53,077 nt of DNA from Desulfofundulus thermosubterraneus DSM 16057. GTDB lineage: Bacteria; Bacillota; Desulfotomaculia; Desulfotomaculales; Desulfovirgulaceae. The notes beneath the pieces were generated by a model. That model was not told the origin of the DNA. It ran no database searches and was given only the letters and a program-made list of their open reading frames with translations. Shown in pieces: positions 8,958-17,216 of this stretch (position 1 is the stretch's first letter; the number at the start of each line of letters is the position of its first letter). The stretch is from assembly GCF_900142025.1 (NCBI RefSeq), contig NZ_FQZM01000024.1, positions 1 through 53,077 of the forward strand, in the 5' to 3' direction. The position numbers and the translations under genes are program-made.

Positions 8958-9139
8958 GTACAGATAGAACATTCAAGAGGCCGCTCTAGCTAATTCTGCT
9001 TTAAAAACAAGCGGCAAGATACAAATTATGGTGCCTGCTGTTTTCCTTTCCGGTTTTCGTGGTTTCAATCGTTTCTCCGGGACGACATCCGCCCTTGCCT
9101 GTTTTGGTTCTGGCATAATACGTGTGGGGGTGTAAGAAC

Positions 9140-10096
9140 TTGAAAAAAAGGGTGCTTTTTTTGCTTGTTGTAGCCCTGCTGTTGTTCAATATACCCGGAT
9201 GCGGCACCACTACTGCATCCGGCCCGCCGGCGGATGGGAAAATAGCGGTGGTGGCCACAATCTATCCCCTTTACGATTTTGCCCGCCAGGTGGGGGGGGA
9301 CAGGGTGGAGGTGACCAGGCTCCTGCCTGCCGGCGCGGAGCCCCACACCTGGGAACCGACGCCCAGAGATATGGCTGCTCTTACCCGGGCAAAGGTCTTC
9401 ATCTATAACGGCGCCGGTATGGAACCCTGGGTCCAGCGGCAGTTGGGCATGCTTGAAGAAAAGGGGGTAAAAGTGGTCGAGGCCAGCCGGGGTGTGGATC
9501 TTATTACCGGTAGCCCGGAGCACCGCCATGAACACAACGAGGGAAAGGCAAGGGAAGAAATCGCAGGTGTGGACCCTCATGTCTGGCTGGACCCGGTACT
9601 GGCGCAGGAAATGGTAAAGAATATACGGGATGCCTTTATGGCCGTGGACCCGGACCACGCATCCTACTACAAATCCCGGGCCGAAGAGTACATAGCCGAA
9701 CTCCGGGACCTTGACCGGGAGTACCGGCAAGCCGCGCAAAGCTTCAAGAGGCAGGAGATCGTTACCTCCCACGCGGCCTTTGGATACCTGGCCCGGCGTT
9801 ACGGGCTGCGCCAGGTGCCGGTAATGGGTCTTTCTCCCGAGAGCGAACCCGATCCGGCCCATATGCGCGAGATTGTGGCCTTTTGCCGGAAACACAACGT
9901 CAAGTATATTTTCTTTGAAACCCTGGTTAGCCCCAAAATATCCCAGGCCCTGGCCCGGGAAGTGGGGGCCCAAACACTGGTGCTCAACCCCGGGGGGAAC
10001 ATAACCCCGGAGGAGGAAAGCCGGGGGGAAAATTACCTTTCCATCATGAGGCAAAACCTGGTCAACTTGAAGATTGCCCTGGGGGAGAAATCATGA
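9140..10096 (+). CDS. znuA: zinc ABC transporter substrate-binding lipoprotein
   Basis: About 318 residues. It starts at TTG 9140 behind a GGGGGTG ribosome binding site, with a lipoprotein signal peptide ending in NIPGC, so it should be anchored outside the membrane. Cluster A-I family features include EPHTWEPTP with the first metal-binding His, a His/Glu-rich loop (EHRHEHNEGK, residues ~130-140), DPHVWLDP, and ETLVSPKISQ with the downstream Asp/Glu ligands. It delivers Zn(II), possibly Mn(II), to the ZnuB permease. Its stop overlaps the znuC ATG (ATGA). The 182 bases upstream contain AT-rich sequence but no clear Zur box. Confidence 0.92.
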   Translation: MKKRVLFLLVVALLLFNIPGCGTTTASGPPADGKIAVVATIYPLYDFARQVGGDRVEVTRLLPAGAEPHTWEPTPRDMAALTRAKVFIYNGAGMEPWVQRQLGMLEEKGVKVVEASRGVDLITGSPEHRHEHNEGKAREEIAGVDPHVWLDPVLAQEMVKNIRDAFMAVDPDHASYYKSRAEEYIAELRDLDREYRQAAQSFKRQEIVTSHAAFGYLARRYGLRQVPVMGLSPESEPDPAHMREIVAFCRKHNVKYIFFETLVSPKISQALAREVGAQTLVLNPGGNITPEEESRGENYLSIMRQNLVNLKIALGEKS

Positions 10097-10839
10097 ATCC
10101 GGTAGTGGAAGTACGGGATTTATTCTTTAGCTACGGTGAGGAAATGGCCCTGGAGCGGATTAACCTAACCGTGGCCAGGGGGGATTTTTTCGCTCTGATG
10201 GGCCCCAACGGTTCGGGTAAGACTACCCTGGTAAAGTTGATCCTGGGTCTTTTGAAACCCCTTTCCGGAGAGGTAAGGTTGTTTGGCGTCCCGGTACAGC
10301 GTTTTCACCGGTGGCACCGGGTTGGCTATGTGCCCCAGAAGGCCACCAGTTTTGATGTCCGGTTTCCGGCCACGGTGGAGGAGGTGGTCCTGTCCGGCCG
10401 TTTCGGCCTCCTGGGTCCGGGGCGCCGGCCGGGGAGGGAAGACCGCCGGGCAGTGGAGGAAGCCCTGGAACTGGTAGGAATGGGCGACGCAGGCCACCGA
10501 ATAATAGGCCGCCTTTCCGGCGGACAGCAGCAGCGGGTGTTCATTGCCCGGGCGCTGGTGGGCAAGCCCGAACTGCTGGTGCTGGACGAGCCGGTGGTGG
10601 GTTTGGACAGCCGGGCGCTTGACTCCTTTTATTCCTTGCTCGAGCACCTGAACAGGGATATGGGCATTACTCTGATCACCGTAACCCATGACACCGGCGC
10701 CGTGGCCCGGCGGGTGGGCAAGGTGGCCTGCATCAACAAGCGTTTAATTTGCCACGGCACCCCGTCCCAGGTGTTGACAACCGCCAACCTGGCCCGCCTC
10801 TACGGGGCGCCGGTCCGGCGGGTGGTACACAGCCACTAG
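10093..10839 (+). CDS. znuC: zinc ABC transporter ATP-binding protein
   Basis: The 248-residue ATPase has Walker A GPNGSGKTT, Q-loop VPQKA, signature LSGGQQQRV, Walker B LLVLDEP and an H-loop in VTHDTG. It powers zinc import through ZnuB. Its ATG overlaps the znuA stop codon by four bases, so translation is coupled. An 88-base gap containing a hairpin and a repeat fragment separates it from znuB. Confidence 0.94.
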   Translation: MNPVVEVRDLFFSYGEEMALERINLTVARGDFFALMGPNGSGKTTLVKLILGLLKPLSGEVRLFGVPVQRFHRWHRVGYVPQKATSFDVRFPATVEEVVLSGRFGLLGPGRRPGREDRRAVEEALELVGMGDAGHRIIGRLSGGQQQRVFIARALVGKPELLVLDEPVVGLDSRALDSFYSLLEHLNRDMGITLITVTHDTGAVARRVGKVACINKRLICHGTPSQVLTTANLARLYGAPVRRVVHSH

Positions 10840-10881
10840 ACAGAAGCAGAGCCGTGTTTTGGTGAGTGCTAGGCGGCACCA

Positions 10882-10905
10882 AAGCGGGTTCACTGAACAT
10901 TTACC
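10882..10905 (+). repeat. isolated end fragment of the 22.2-kb palindromic element
   Basis: These 24 bases match the right end of the element at 22457-22480 with only two mismatches, and contain the identical 13-base terminus ACTGAACATTTAC. Just upstream, TTTGGTG and CACCAAA form a hairpin around TGCTAGGC. The fragment lies in the znuC-znuB gap, ending about 20 bases before the znuB ribosome binding site. It is either a decayed copy of the element or a shared target or regulatory sequence. Confidence 0.7.
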
Positions 10906-10927
10906 AGTTAAAGAAGGGGACTCATGT

Positions 10928-11812
10928 ATGGGGGAAATTTTCGCGTATGATTTTATGGTCCGGGCGCTGCTGGCCGGGCTGGTGGTGGGCGTCCTCTGCC
11001 CGGCGGTGGGCGTGTTTCTGGTTATGCGCCGTTATGCCTTCATGGCCGACACCCTGGCCCACGTCTCTCTGGCCGGGGTGGCCCTGGGCATGATCCTGGG
11101 TGTTTTCCCATCCCTGACCACCCTGGGGGTGACCCTGGCGGCGGCGGTTGGCGTCGAGCGCCTGCGGGCCACCGGGCGGCTGCACGGGGAGGCTGTCCTG
11201 GCCCTGATGATGAGCAGCGGGCTGGCCCTGGCCGTGGTCCTGATCAGCCTGGCCCGGGGTTTTAACGTGGACATTATGGGCTACCTGTTCGGCAGTATTC
11301 TCACCGTCGGCTCTGGGGACTTGCTTCTGATCCTGGCGGTGGGAGCTGTAGTCCTGGTGATGCTGTCCTTTTTTTACAAAGAGTTGTTTTTTATCTCCTT
11401 CGATGAGGAATGCGCCCGGGTGGCCGGTTTGCCGGTGGACCGCCTGAATGTGCTCTTCATCCTGCTGGTGGCCCTGACTGTAACTGTAGCCACCAGAGTG
11501 GTAGGGATTTTGCTGGTCAGCGCCCTGATGGTCATCCCGGTGCTTACCGCCCAGTTGTTCTCCGGCAGCTTCCGGCGCCTCTTCTGGCTTTCCCAGGTCC
11601 TGGGTATAACGGTTTGCTTCTGGGGTCTGATCCTCTCCTACCATTTGGGCACGGCTCCCGGCGGCTCCATCGTCCTGCTGGCGGCGGCGGTTTTCGCGCT
11701 GGTCCAGCTCGGTACGGCTGCCCGGCGTGCCTGGCAGCGCCGCCACCTGGCCAATGGCGCGGAAGAAAAACTCCCCCTGGTGAAACTGGGGGAGCGGGTG
11801 TCCGGATCGTAG
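10928..11812 (+). CDS. znuB: zinc ABC transporter permease
   Basis: The 294-residue protein has about eight hydrophobic helices and the ABC-3 family features RRYAFMADTLAHVSLAG and DEECARVAGLPV. I chose ATG 10928 because AAGGGG lies ~10 bases upstream and the product then starts MGEIFAYDFMVRALLAG; longer in-frame starts run through the repeat fragment. It completes the znuACB importer. Confidence 0.92.
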   Translation: MGEIFAYDFMVRALLAGLVVGVLCPAVGVFLVMRRYAFMADTLAHVSLAGVALGMILGVFPSLTTLGVTLAAAVGVERLRATGRLHGEAVLALMMSSGLALAVVLISLARGFNVDIMGYLFGSILTVGSGDLLLILAVGAVVLVMLSFFYKELFFISFDEECARVAGLPVDRLNVLFILLVALTVTVATRVVGILLVSALMVIPVLTAQLFSGSFRRLFWLSQVLGITVCFWGLILSYHLGTAPGGSIVLLAAAVFALVQLGTAARRAWQRRHLANGAEEKLPLVKLGERVSGS

Positions 11813-11897
11813 TACGGAGCGACGGGGAGCGACCGGCGCCAGGTGGTTAGATGAGAGTTCCTAAAAAATATGCAGGCCTTATCTCTTTCAGGAATGA

Positions 11898-12308
11898 TTA
11901 CTGTTCGAAAGCTTCTTCCACAGCTTTTAAAACAAATTCCGCGTCCCTGATGGCCATATCGGCGTCTTCCAGGCCATATTCCTCGGTAGGGATGAAATCC
12001 TCGGCGCCGTAAAAGCTTAATTCCCTTTCCTTGCGCAGGCGCTTGGAAATTTTTTTGACCTCATCCAGGCGTTCGTTCAGGGCTGGAGGAAGTAAATGGC
12101 GGTGTTTTTCCAGCGTGCGCCCCACATCGTGTATTTTGGGGACTTCCACGCCAATTGCCCTTAACACGGCTTTTAGCAACAGTTCCACTAATTCCTGGGC
12201 CTCTCGCACCACATCGGAGTAGGCCTCATTTTCTTTGTAAAAATTGAGTGCTTTAAAACGCACCCGGGCCTTCTTCAGGTATGCTGCGGAAAGTTCATCT
12301 GTTTTCAA
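11898..12308 (-). CDS. HEPN-domain protein of an MNT/HEPN module
   Basis: About 136 residues, all helical. The HEPN family pattern is visible in AQELVELLLKAVLRAIG and LRKERELSFYG. The start is TTG at 12308: GGGAGG lies 8 bases upstream, and the TTG overlaps the nucleotidyltransferase stop as TTGA, giving coupled translation. The RNase motif Rx4-6H of toxin HEPN proteins is not present at the usual place (RELSFYG, no His). This copy may therefore be a non-nuclease partner, or a substrate of the nucleotidyltransferase, rather than an active RNase. Confidence 0.82.
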   Translation of the reverse strand: MKTDELSAAYLKKARVRFKALNFYKENEAYSDVVREAQELVELLLKAVLRAIGVEVPKIHDVGRTLEKHRHLLPPALNERLDEVKKISKRLRKERELSFYGAEDFIPTEEYGLEDADMAIRDAEFVLKAVEEAFEQ

Positions 12309-12826
12309 AGGTCTATCCCTCCCGGGAAACCTAAATTTTCCGCCTGCCATTCCCATGTGTTACTGCGCCGCACTTTACGTGCACCTGATTGCGCCAGTAT
12401 GTTTGCCGTAGCACTGATAATGCGGGCAATTAAACCGGCGGGGTCATAAATAATTAAATGATGCCCAACCAGATCGTAATATATCGGGTGTAACTTTAAC
12501 GCTTCCTCCCTGGTCAGGATGTAAGGAGAAAGTTCGCAAAGGATGTCTTCCTGTTCATATAACTCCTGGGCCAGGGATTCGTGTTTCATTTCTATATTTT
12601 CCACGAATTCCTTCAACCGCCGGCTGAAACCGGGGGCTTTTTTCAAAATAATCAGCACATCAAGATCGGAATTTTTACGGTTGTCTCCCCGGGCGTAAGA
12701 ACCAAAAATGGCGCATCCCAGCAGGCAATCGCCATAGTAATCAAGGATCTCCTTTAGCACGGCGATAATATACTGCCGGTGGTGGGCCGAAAAAGTCTTC
12801 AGTTGGGAAACGGGGCTTTCCAGCAT
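12305..12826 (-). CDS. minimal nucleotidyltransferase (MNT) of an MNT/HEPN module
   Basis: The 173-residue protein has the polymerase-beta-type motif GSYARGDNRKNSDLDVLI (GSx10-12DxD), whose aspartates bind metal and NTP. In known MNT/HEPN systems such an enzyme neutralises the HEPN protein by nucleotidylation. The C-terminal half is longer than in minimal MntA proteins. ATG at 12826 with AAAGGAGGGG upstream. It is the first gene of the pair and overlaps the HEPN gene by four bases. Confidence 0.85.
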   Translation of the reverse strand: MLESPVSQLKTFSAHHRQYIIAVLKEILDYYGDCLLGCAIFGSYARGDNRKNSDLDVLIILKKAPGFSRRLKEFVENIEMKHESLAQELYEQEDILCELSPYILTREEALKLHPIYYDLVGHHLIIYDPAGLIARIISATANILAQSGARKVRRSNTWEWQAENLGFPGGIDL

Positions 12827-12930
12827 CTGGGACGACCCCTCCTTTAAGATTGCCTGTTATCAAGCGCAGTTGATTTGTCGGTGGAGCGGATCACCGGCCA
12901 GATTCTACCACAGAAAGGAAGAACAGGCAA

Positions 12931-13701
12931 CTATTTAATCACCAGCCGGCGCATCAGATAGAGGGGCAGGGGAAACAACACGGCGGTTAATGTCACCAGC
13001 CACATAAAATCCCAGATCAACGCGGCATGCACCCGGCCCAGCACCAGGCCGCGTACCAGGTTGACCACGTGACAAAGGGGGCTGGCCCAGGCCAGCGTTT
13101 GTATTATCCGGGGCAGGCCGCTCAAGGGGAAAAAGACGCCGGAAAAGAGAAAAAGGGGCGTCATGATCAGGGAGAAGAAATAATTGAAATTTTCTATGTT
13201 GGGCACGAGCCCCGTCCAGATCATGGAAAGAACGGCAAACAAGAACCCCCCCACGGCCAGCACCGGGGGCACCAGCAACGCCCAGGGCGAGGCCACCAGG
13301 CCCAGGGCCAGGATGACCACCAGGATCACCGAGCCGTAGAGGACACTTTTAAAGGTGCCGTACAGTATTTCGGCCACAATTACATCGTCTATGCTCACCG
13401 GGGTGGCCACCATGGCGTAGAAGGTTTTCTGGTACTCCATGCGCACGAAAGTCCCGTAGGTGCATTCGTAACTGGTGGCGAACATGGCCGAAGAGGCCAC
13501 CAGCCCGGGAGCCAGGTAGTTCAGGTAGGGCAATCCTTCCATGGGTTGCACGTAAGCGCCCAGGCCCAGTCCCAGCGCTGCAATGTACAGGAGGGGTTCA
13601 AAAAAGTTAAAGGAAAGGTTGGTTTTCCAGTTACGGCTGAAGACAATCAGATGGCGGCGCAGAACCTGCCATACCAGCGGGGAAACGTCCAGGGATTTCA
13701 T
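12931..13701 (-). CDS. ABC-2 type exporter permease (NodJ/DrrB family)
   Basis: The 256-residue protein has six hydrophobic segments and the family stretch FEPLLYIAALGLGLGAYV, then YLNYLAPGLVASSAMFATSYECTYG as in NodJ-type permeases (quoted in two parts: YLNYLAPGLVASS and AMFATSYECTYG). It would form the membrane channel of a drug, lipid or polysaccharide exporter with the ATPase encoded immediately upstream. Its ATG overlaps the ATPase stop (ATGA). The substrate is unknown. Confidence 0.88.
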   Translation of the reverse strand: MKSLDVSPLVWQVLRRHLIVFSRNWKTNLSFNFFEPLLYIAALGLGLGAYVQPMEGLPYLNYLAPGLVASSAMFATSYECTYGTFVRMEYQKTFYAMVATPVSIDDVIVAEILYGTFKSVLYGSVILVVILALGLVASPWALLVPPVLAVGGFLFAVLSMIWTGLVPNIENFNYFFSLIMTPLFLFSGVFFPLSGLPRIIQTLAWASPLCHVVNLVRGLVLGRVHAALIWDFMWLVTLTAVLFPLPLYLMRRLVIK

Positions 13702-14663
13702 GCCCGCAACCCCCTTCCGGTGAGCTTTAAAAACACGTCTTCCAGAGTGGCGGGGCGCAGCAACAGGTGGGAGAAACGCACGGGCATGCCCTGCAGGGCC
13801 TGGAGGACGGTCTGACCGTTATCCCGGGGGAAAAGGAAGAGGCTGTCCCCTACCGCCAGGTGTCCTCGGAGCAGGTGATTTGTTCGCCCCACAATCATTG
13901 CCGTTGTATCACCGCAGTCCGCGGCCGGCTGGAACTGCCCGGTGCACTCCACCCGGCCCAGGCCCACCTCCACCACTTCCCGGCCGATGTGTTTGGCCAC
14001 CAGTCCCTGGGGATCGCCTTCCTCCAGAATTTCGCCCCGGTCCATGATCACCAGCCGGTCGCAAAGCTGGCTGGCCTCTTCCAGGTAGTGGGTGGTCAGC
14101 AGCAGGGTCACCCCCCGTTCTTTCAGGCGGCGCAGGCGCTGCCAAACCAGGTGGCGGGCCTGGGGGTCGAGCCCCGTGGTTGGTTCGTCAAGGATCACCA
14201 GGTCGGGGTTGTTGATCAGTGCCCGGGCAATGGTCAGGCGGCGTTTCATGCCCCCGGAGAGGCGGTCCACCCTGTCGTCGGCCCGGTCGGCCAGGTCGAA
14301 GAATTCCAGCAGTTCCATGGCCCTGGTACGGGCGGTGGCGGTCGGGATGCGGAAATAATTAGCGTAAACCAGCAGGTTTTGCAGTACCTTTAAATCCGGG
14401 TCCAGATTGTTTTCCTGGGGCACCACCCCCAGGCGGCTTTTTATTTCCCGGGGCTTTTTTTGTACTTCCATGCCCAGGACGGTGAGCCTCCCGGAAGTAA
14501 CGGGGGACAAACAGTAGATCATATTCACGGTGGTGGTTTTTCCCGCCCCGTTGGGGCCGAGAAAGCCGAAGCACTCCCGGTGGCGCACGCGAAAGTCGAT
14601 GCCGCGTACCGCCACTTTACCGTTGTATTCCTTGGTTAGCTTTTCCGCAACTATGACATCCAT
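13698..14663 (-). CDS. ABC exporter ATP-binding protein (NodI/DrrA family)
   Basis: About 321 residues with Walker A GPNGAGKTT, signature LSGGMKRRLT, Walker B LVILDEPTTGLD and a C-terminal extension typical of DrrA/NodI ATPases. ATG at 14663 is preferred (GGAGAG 7 bases upstream); an in-frame start 36 bases earlier lacks a ribosome binding site. It forms an operon with the ABC-2 permease downstream. Confidence 0.9.
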   Translation of the reverse strand: MDVIVAEKLTKEYNGKVAVRGIDFRVRHRECFGFLGPNGAGKTTTVNMIYCLSPVTSGRLTVLGMEVQKKPREIKSRLGVVPQENNLDPDLKVLQNLLVYANYFRIPTATARTRAMELLEFFDLADRADDRVDRLSGGMKRRLTIARALINNPDLVILDEPTTGLDPQARHLVWQRLRRLKERGVTLLLTTHYLEEASQLCDRLVIMDRGEILEEGDPQGLVAKHIGREVVEVGLGRVECTGQFQPAADCGDTTAMIVGRTNHLLRGHLAVGDSLFLFPRDNGQTVLQALQGMPVRFSHLLLRPATLEDVFLKLTGRGLRA

Positions 14664-14770
14664 CCTCGTCTCTCCGGTGAATGTTGTCGCCCGCTTCAAA
14701 CTTTATTCTATAACAAAAAAGGCTTCCCTACCATGGGGCAATTCCCCGTGGTTGTATCTTTTTGGCGCCA

Positions 14771-14798
14771 TTTTGTGGTATACTTTTTGTGGTATACT
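14771..14798 (+). repeat. tandem TTTTGTGGTATACT repeat before tsaC
   Basis: The 14-base unit TTTTGTGGTATACT occurs twice in direct succession (14771-14784 and 14785-14798), each ending in a -10-like TATACT. It lies 34 bases before the tsaC start and may provide two alternative -10 boxes or a repeated operator. No good -35 at standard spacing is obvious. Confidence 0.6.
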
Positions 14799-14831
14799 AA
14801 CAGGCAAAGTTTACAAGTCGAAGGTGTTACC

Positions 14832-15890
14832 ATGGAGCAGCGGACAGCGTACTGGCGGGTGGATCCTACCAGACCCGATCCCGGGATCATGGCCCGGGCC
14901 GGGTTAATTTTGCGTCGGGGAGGGCTCGTGGCCTTTCCCACCGAAACGGTTTACGGCCTGGGAGCCAATGCCCTGGATGGCCTCGCCGTAGCCCGCATCT
15001 TTGAAGTCAAAGGACGTCCCCAGGACAATCCCCTGATTGTCCACGTGGCCGACCGGGAAACGGCGTGCCGGTTGGTCCGCAGGGTGCCCGCCGGTGCGGG
15101 CAAGCTGATGGACGCCTTCTGGCCGGGGCCCCTCACCCTGGTGCTGCCCGCGGCACCTGTTGTTCCCCGCCAGGTCACGGCGGGGCTGGACAGCGTGGGC
15201 ATACGCATGCCCGATCATCCAGTGGCCCTGGCCCTGATTGCGGTTGCGGGCGTGCCGGTAGCGGCGCCCAGCGCCAACCTTTCCGGCCGCCCCAGCCCCA
15301 CCACCGCCGGGCACGTTCTACAAGACCTGAACGGTCGCATTGAAGTCATCCTGGACGCCGGTCCAGCGGGGGTGGGTCTTGAGTCGACAGTGCTGGATCT
15401 TACCGGGGATGTACCCGTGATTCTCCGTCCGGGGGGTATAACTCGCGAGGAACTGGAAAAGGTTATTGGTGAAGTGCGGGTAGACCCGGGCGTTGATGGA
15501 CGGCCCGGCGGAGAGTTCCGCCCCCGTTCGCCGGGCATGAAGTACCGGCATTACGCCCCCCGGGCTCCCCTGGTGCTGGTGGAGGGTGAGCCGGAACGGG
15601 TGGCGGCCCGCTTGAAGGAACTGGCCGGAATTTACCGGTCCCGGGGTCTGCGGGTGGGGGTCCTGGCCACCGCCGAGACGGCCGGGGAATACAACGGGAA
15701 CCGGGTGGTGGTGGCCGGCCCGCGGCAGGACCCTGCCGCCATTGCTTCCCGTCTTTTTGCCGCCCTGCGGCAGCTTGATGAGCTGGGGGTGGACGTTATT
15801 CTAGCCGAGGGTATTGAGCCCCGGGGTTTAGGACTGGCCGTAATGAACCGCCTGCGGCGGGCCGCGGGCAACCGCATTGAGCGGGTGTGA
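14832..15890 (+). CDS. tsaC: L-threonylcarbamoyladenylate synthase, Sua5 type
   Basis: The 352-residue enzyme makes threonylcarbamoyl-AMP from threonine, bicarbonate and ATP, the first step of the t6A37 modification of tRNAs reading ANN codons. The YrdC domain (to ~210) shows FPTETVYGLGANA and the KGRPQDNPL motif that binds nucleotide and bicarbonate. The C-terminal Sua5 domain (from ~225) makes this the long ywlC-type form. ATG at 14832 with AAGGTG upstream. It heads the tsaC-mntP-ywlE-rpiB-glyA run conserved in Firmicutes. Confidence 0.95.
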   Translation: MEQRTAYWRVDPTRPDPGIMARAGLILRRGGLVAFPTETVYGLGANALDGLAVARIFEVKGRPQDNPLIVHVADRETACRLVRRVPAGAGKLMDAFWPGPLTLVLPAAPVVPRQVTAGLDSVGIRMPDHPVALALIAVAGVPVAAPSANLSGRPSPTTAGHVLQDLNGRIEVILDAGPAGVGLESTVLDLTGDVPVILRPGGITREELEKVIGEVRVDPGVDGRPGGEFRPRSPGMKYRHYAPRAPLVLVEGEPERVAARLKELAGIYRSRGLRVGVLATAETAGEYNGNRVVVAGPRQDPAAIASRLFAALRQLDELGVDVILAEGIEPRGLGLAVMNRLRRAAGNRIERV

Positions 15891-15979
15891 GGCTCACCGG
15901 AGCGAGCGAGAGCCAAAACAGGCCAGGTTGGAAAGTGGGGATAACTCAGCATAGAAGGTGTTTTCTGGAGGCAGCAGCG

Positions 15980-16513
15980 GTGAGTATTCCAACCTTGCTT
16001 TTGCTGGCGGTGGCTCTGGGCACCGATGCCTTTTCCCTGTGCCTGGGCATTGGGATGACAGGGGTCAAACGCCTGCAAATATTGCTTATTACTTTGACCG
16101 TGCTTCTTTTTCATATTGCCATGCCCCTTGTGGGCTTTCAAGCAGGGGAACTGGTGGGGGGCCTCCTGGGTCGCGCGGCCACCATAGCGGGAGCAGTGCT
16201 GCTCCTTTACCTGGGGCTGCGCATGATCAGGGAAGCCTTTAGCGAGGAAGAACCGCGCGTTGTTCTTCTAAACAACTGGGGGTTGTTTCTTTTGGGGGCC
16301 AGCGTAAGCATGGATGCTTTGAGCGTAGGTTTTACCCTTGGTACCCTGCGGACGCAGCTACTTTTTACCGTAATCACCTTCGGGCTGGTAGCCGGCCTGA
16401 TGACCTTTTCCGGGCTGGTGCTGGGCCGCTACCTGGGGCATGTGGTGGGGGAACGGGCGCGGCTTTTGGGCGGGCTGATCCTGGTGGGTATCGGGGTTAA
16501 GCTCTTTTTATGA
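15980..16513 (+). CDS. mntP: manganese efflux pump, MntP family
   Basis: The 177-residue protein has six hydrophobic helices in two related halves, each with an acidic motif: ALGTDAFSLCLG in the first and SVSMDALSVGFT in the second, as in MntP (YebN/YwlD). GTG at 15980 is chosen because GGAGG lies 8 bases upstream and the protein then starts at the first helix; an earlier in-frame start would add ~30 non-conserved residues. The position between tsaC and ywlE matches ywlD of Bacillus. The 89-base gap before it shows no yybP-ykoY manganese riboswitch. Confidence 0.9.
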   Translation: MSIPTLLLLAVALGTDAFSLCLGIGMTGVKRLQILLITLTVLLFHIAMPLVGFQAGELVGGLLGRAATIAGAVLLLYLGLRMIREAFSEEEPRVVLLNNWGLFLLGASVSMDALSVGFTLGTLRTQLLFTVITFGLVAGLMTFSGLVLGRYLGHVVGERARLLGGLILVGIGVKLFL

Positions 16514-16539
16514 GTGCGGTATACCGGGAGGCATGATTT

Positions 16540-17112
16540 ATGGCGAAGAAAGTGCTTTTTGTGTGCACCGGCAACACCTGCAGGAGCAGTATGGCGGAGG
16601 CTCTGGCCAGGGACATGCTGGCCAGAAAGGGTTTGCAGGGGGAGATTGAAGTCGTTTCCGCGGGGATAGCCGCCCTGCCCGGTAGCGAGGCATCGCCGCA
16701 GGCTGTGGCGGTGATGGAGGAAATGGGCCTGGATTTGAAGTCCCACCGAGCCACCCTGCTTACCCGGCGGGATGTGGAAGAGGCCGACCTGGTGCTTACC
16801 ATGACTCAAAGCCACAAGAAGCTGATCCAGGAACAGGTACCGGATCTGGGGGGGAAAATTTTCACCCTGGCTGAATATGCCGGCAGGGGCGGCGATGTCC
16901 CCGATCCCTTCGGTGGGCCGGTGGATGTTTACCGCCAGTGCGCTGGCGAGCTGCGTTATCTCATCTCCCTGGTGCTGGACAGGCTGGCCGCCGAAATGGC
17001 CGGACCGGCACAAGCAAGCACGGATTCCGGGGCGGCCCCGCCTTCCGGCGACCAGGGGGAAGCAGGTAGCGACCCGGGAGCGGCTCCGCCAGGCAATGGT
17101 CAAAAGGCATAA
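16540..17112 (+). CDS. ywlE: low-molecular-weight phosphatase, YwlE-like (protein arginine phosphatase)
   Basis: The P-loop VCTGNTCRSSMAE carries the CX5R catalytic site, and VPDPFGGPVDVYR supplies the general-acid Asp. A Thr directly after the catalytic Cys (CTGNTCR) is the residue that favours phosphoarginine in YwlE, so arginine phosphatase activity is likely, although no mcsB kinase is in this window. The core ends near residue 150. A tail of ~35 low-complexity residues (S/G/D/P/A-rich, with GAAPPSG and GAAPPGN repeats) is not part of the usual family length. GGGAGG precedes the ATG. Confidence 0.9.
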   Translation: MAKKVLFVCTGNTCRSSMAEALARDMLARKGLQGEIEVVSAGIAALPGSEASPQAVAVMEEMGLDLKSHRATLLTRRDVEEADLVLTMTQSHKKLIQEQVPDLGGKIFTLAEYAGRGGDVPDPFGGPVDVYRQCAGELRYLISLVLDRLAAEMAGPAQASTDSGAAPPSGDQGEAGSDPGAAPPGNGQKA

Positions 17113-17216
17113 CCCGGGCAGCCGGGGCCCGCATAAATTGAAGCAGGAAAATAGCGTTTTTTGTAGAAAGAAACTGGTTGTATTTCTTCTCTTGAGAAAA
17201 GGGGTGAAGTTGGTTC

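Noticed and set aside
9085-9121. Promoter TTGCCT ... TAATAC before znuA
   Set aside because: Spacing is 15 bases and no Zur-like dyad is present; too weak to annotate.
15891-15979. Possible yybP-ykoY manganese riboswitch before mntP
   Set aside because: The gap is only 89 bases inside an operon and shows none of the conserved loop sequences.
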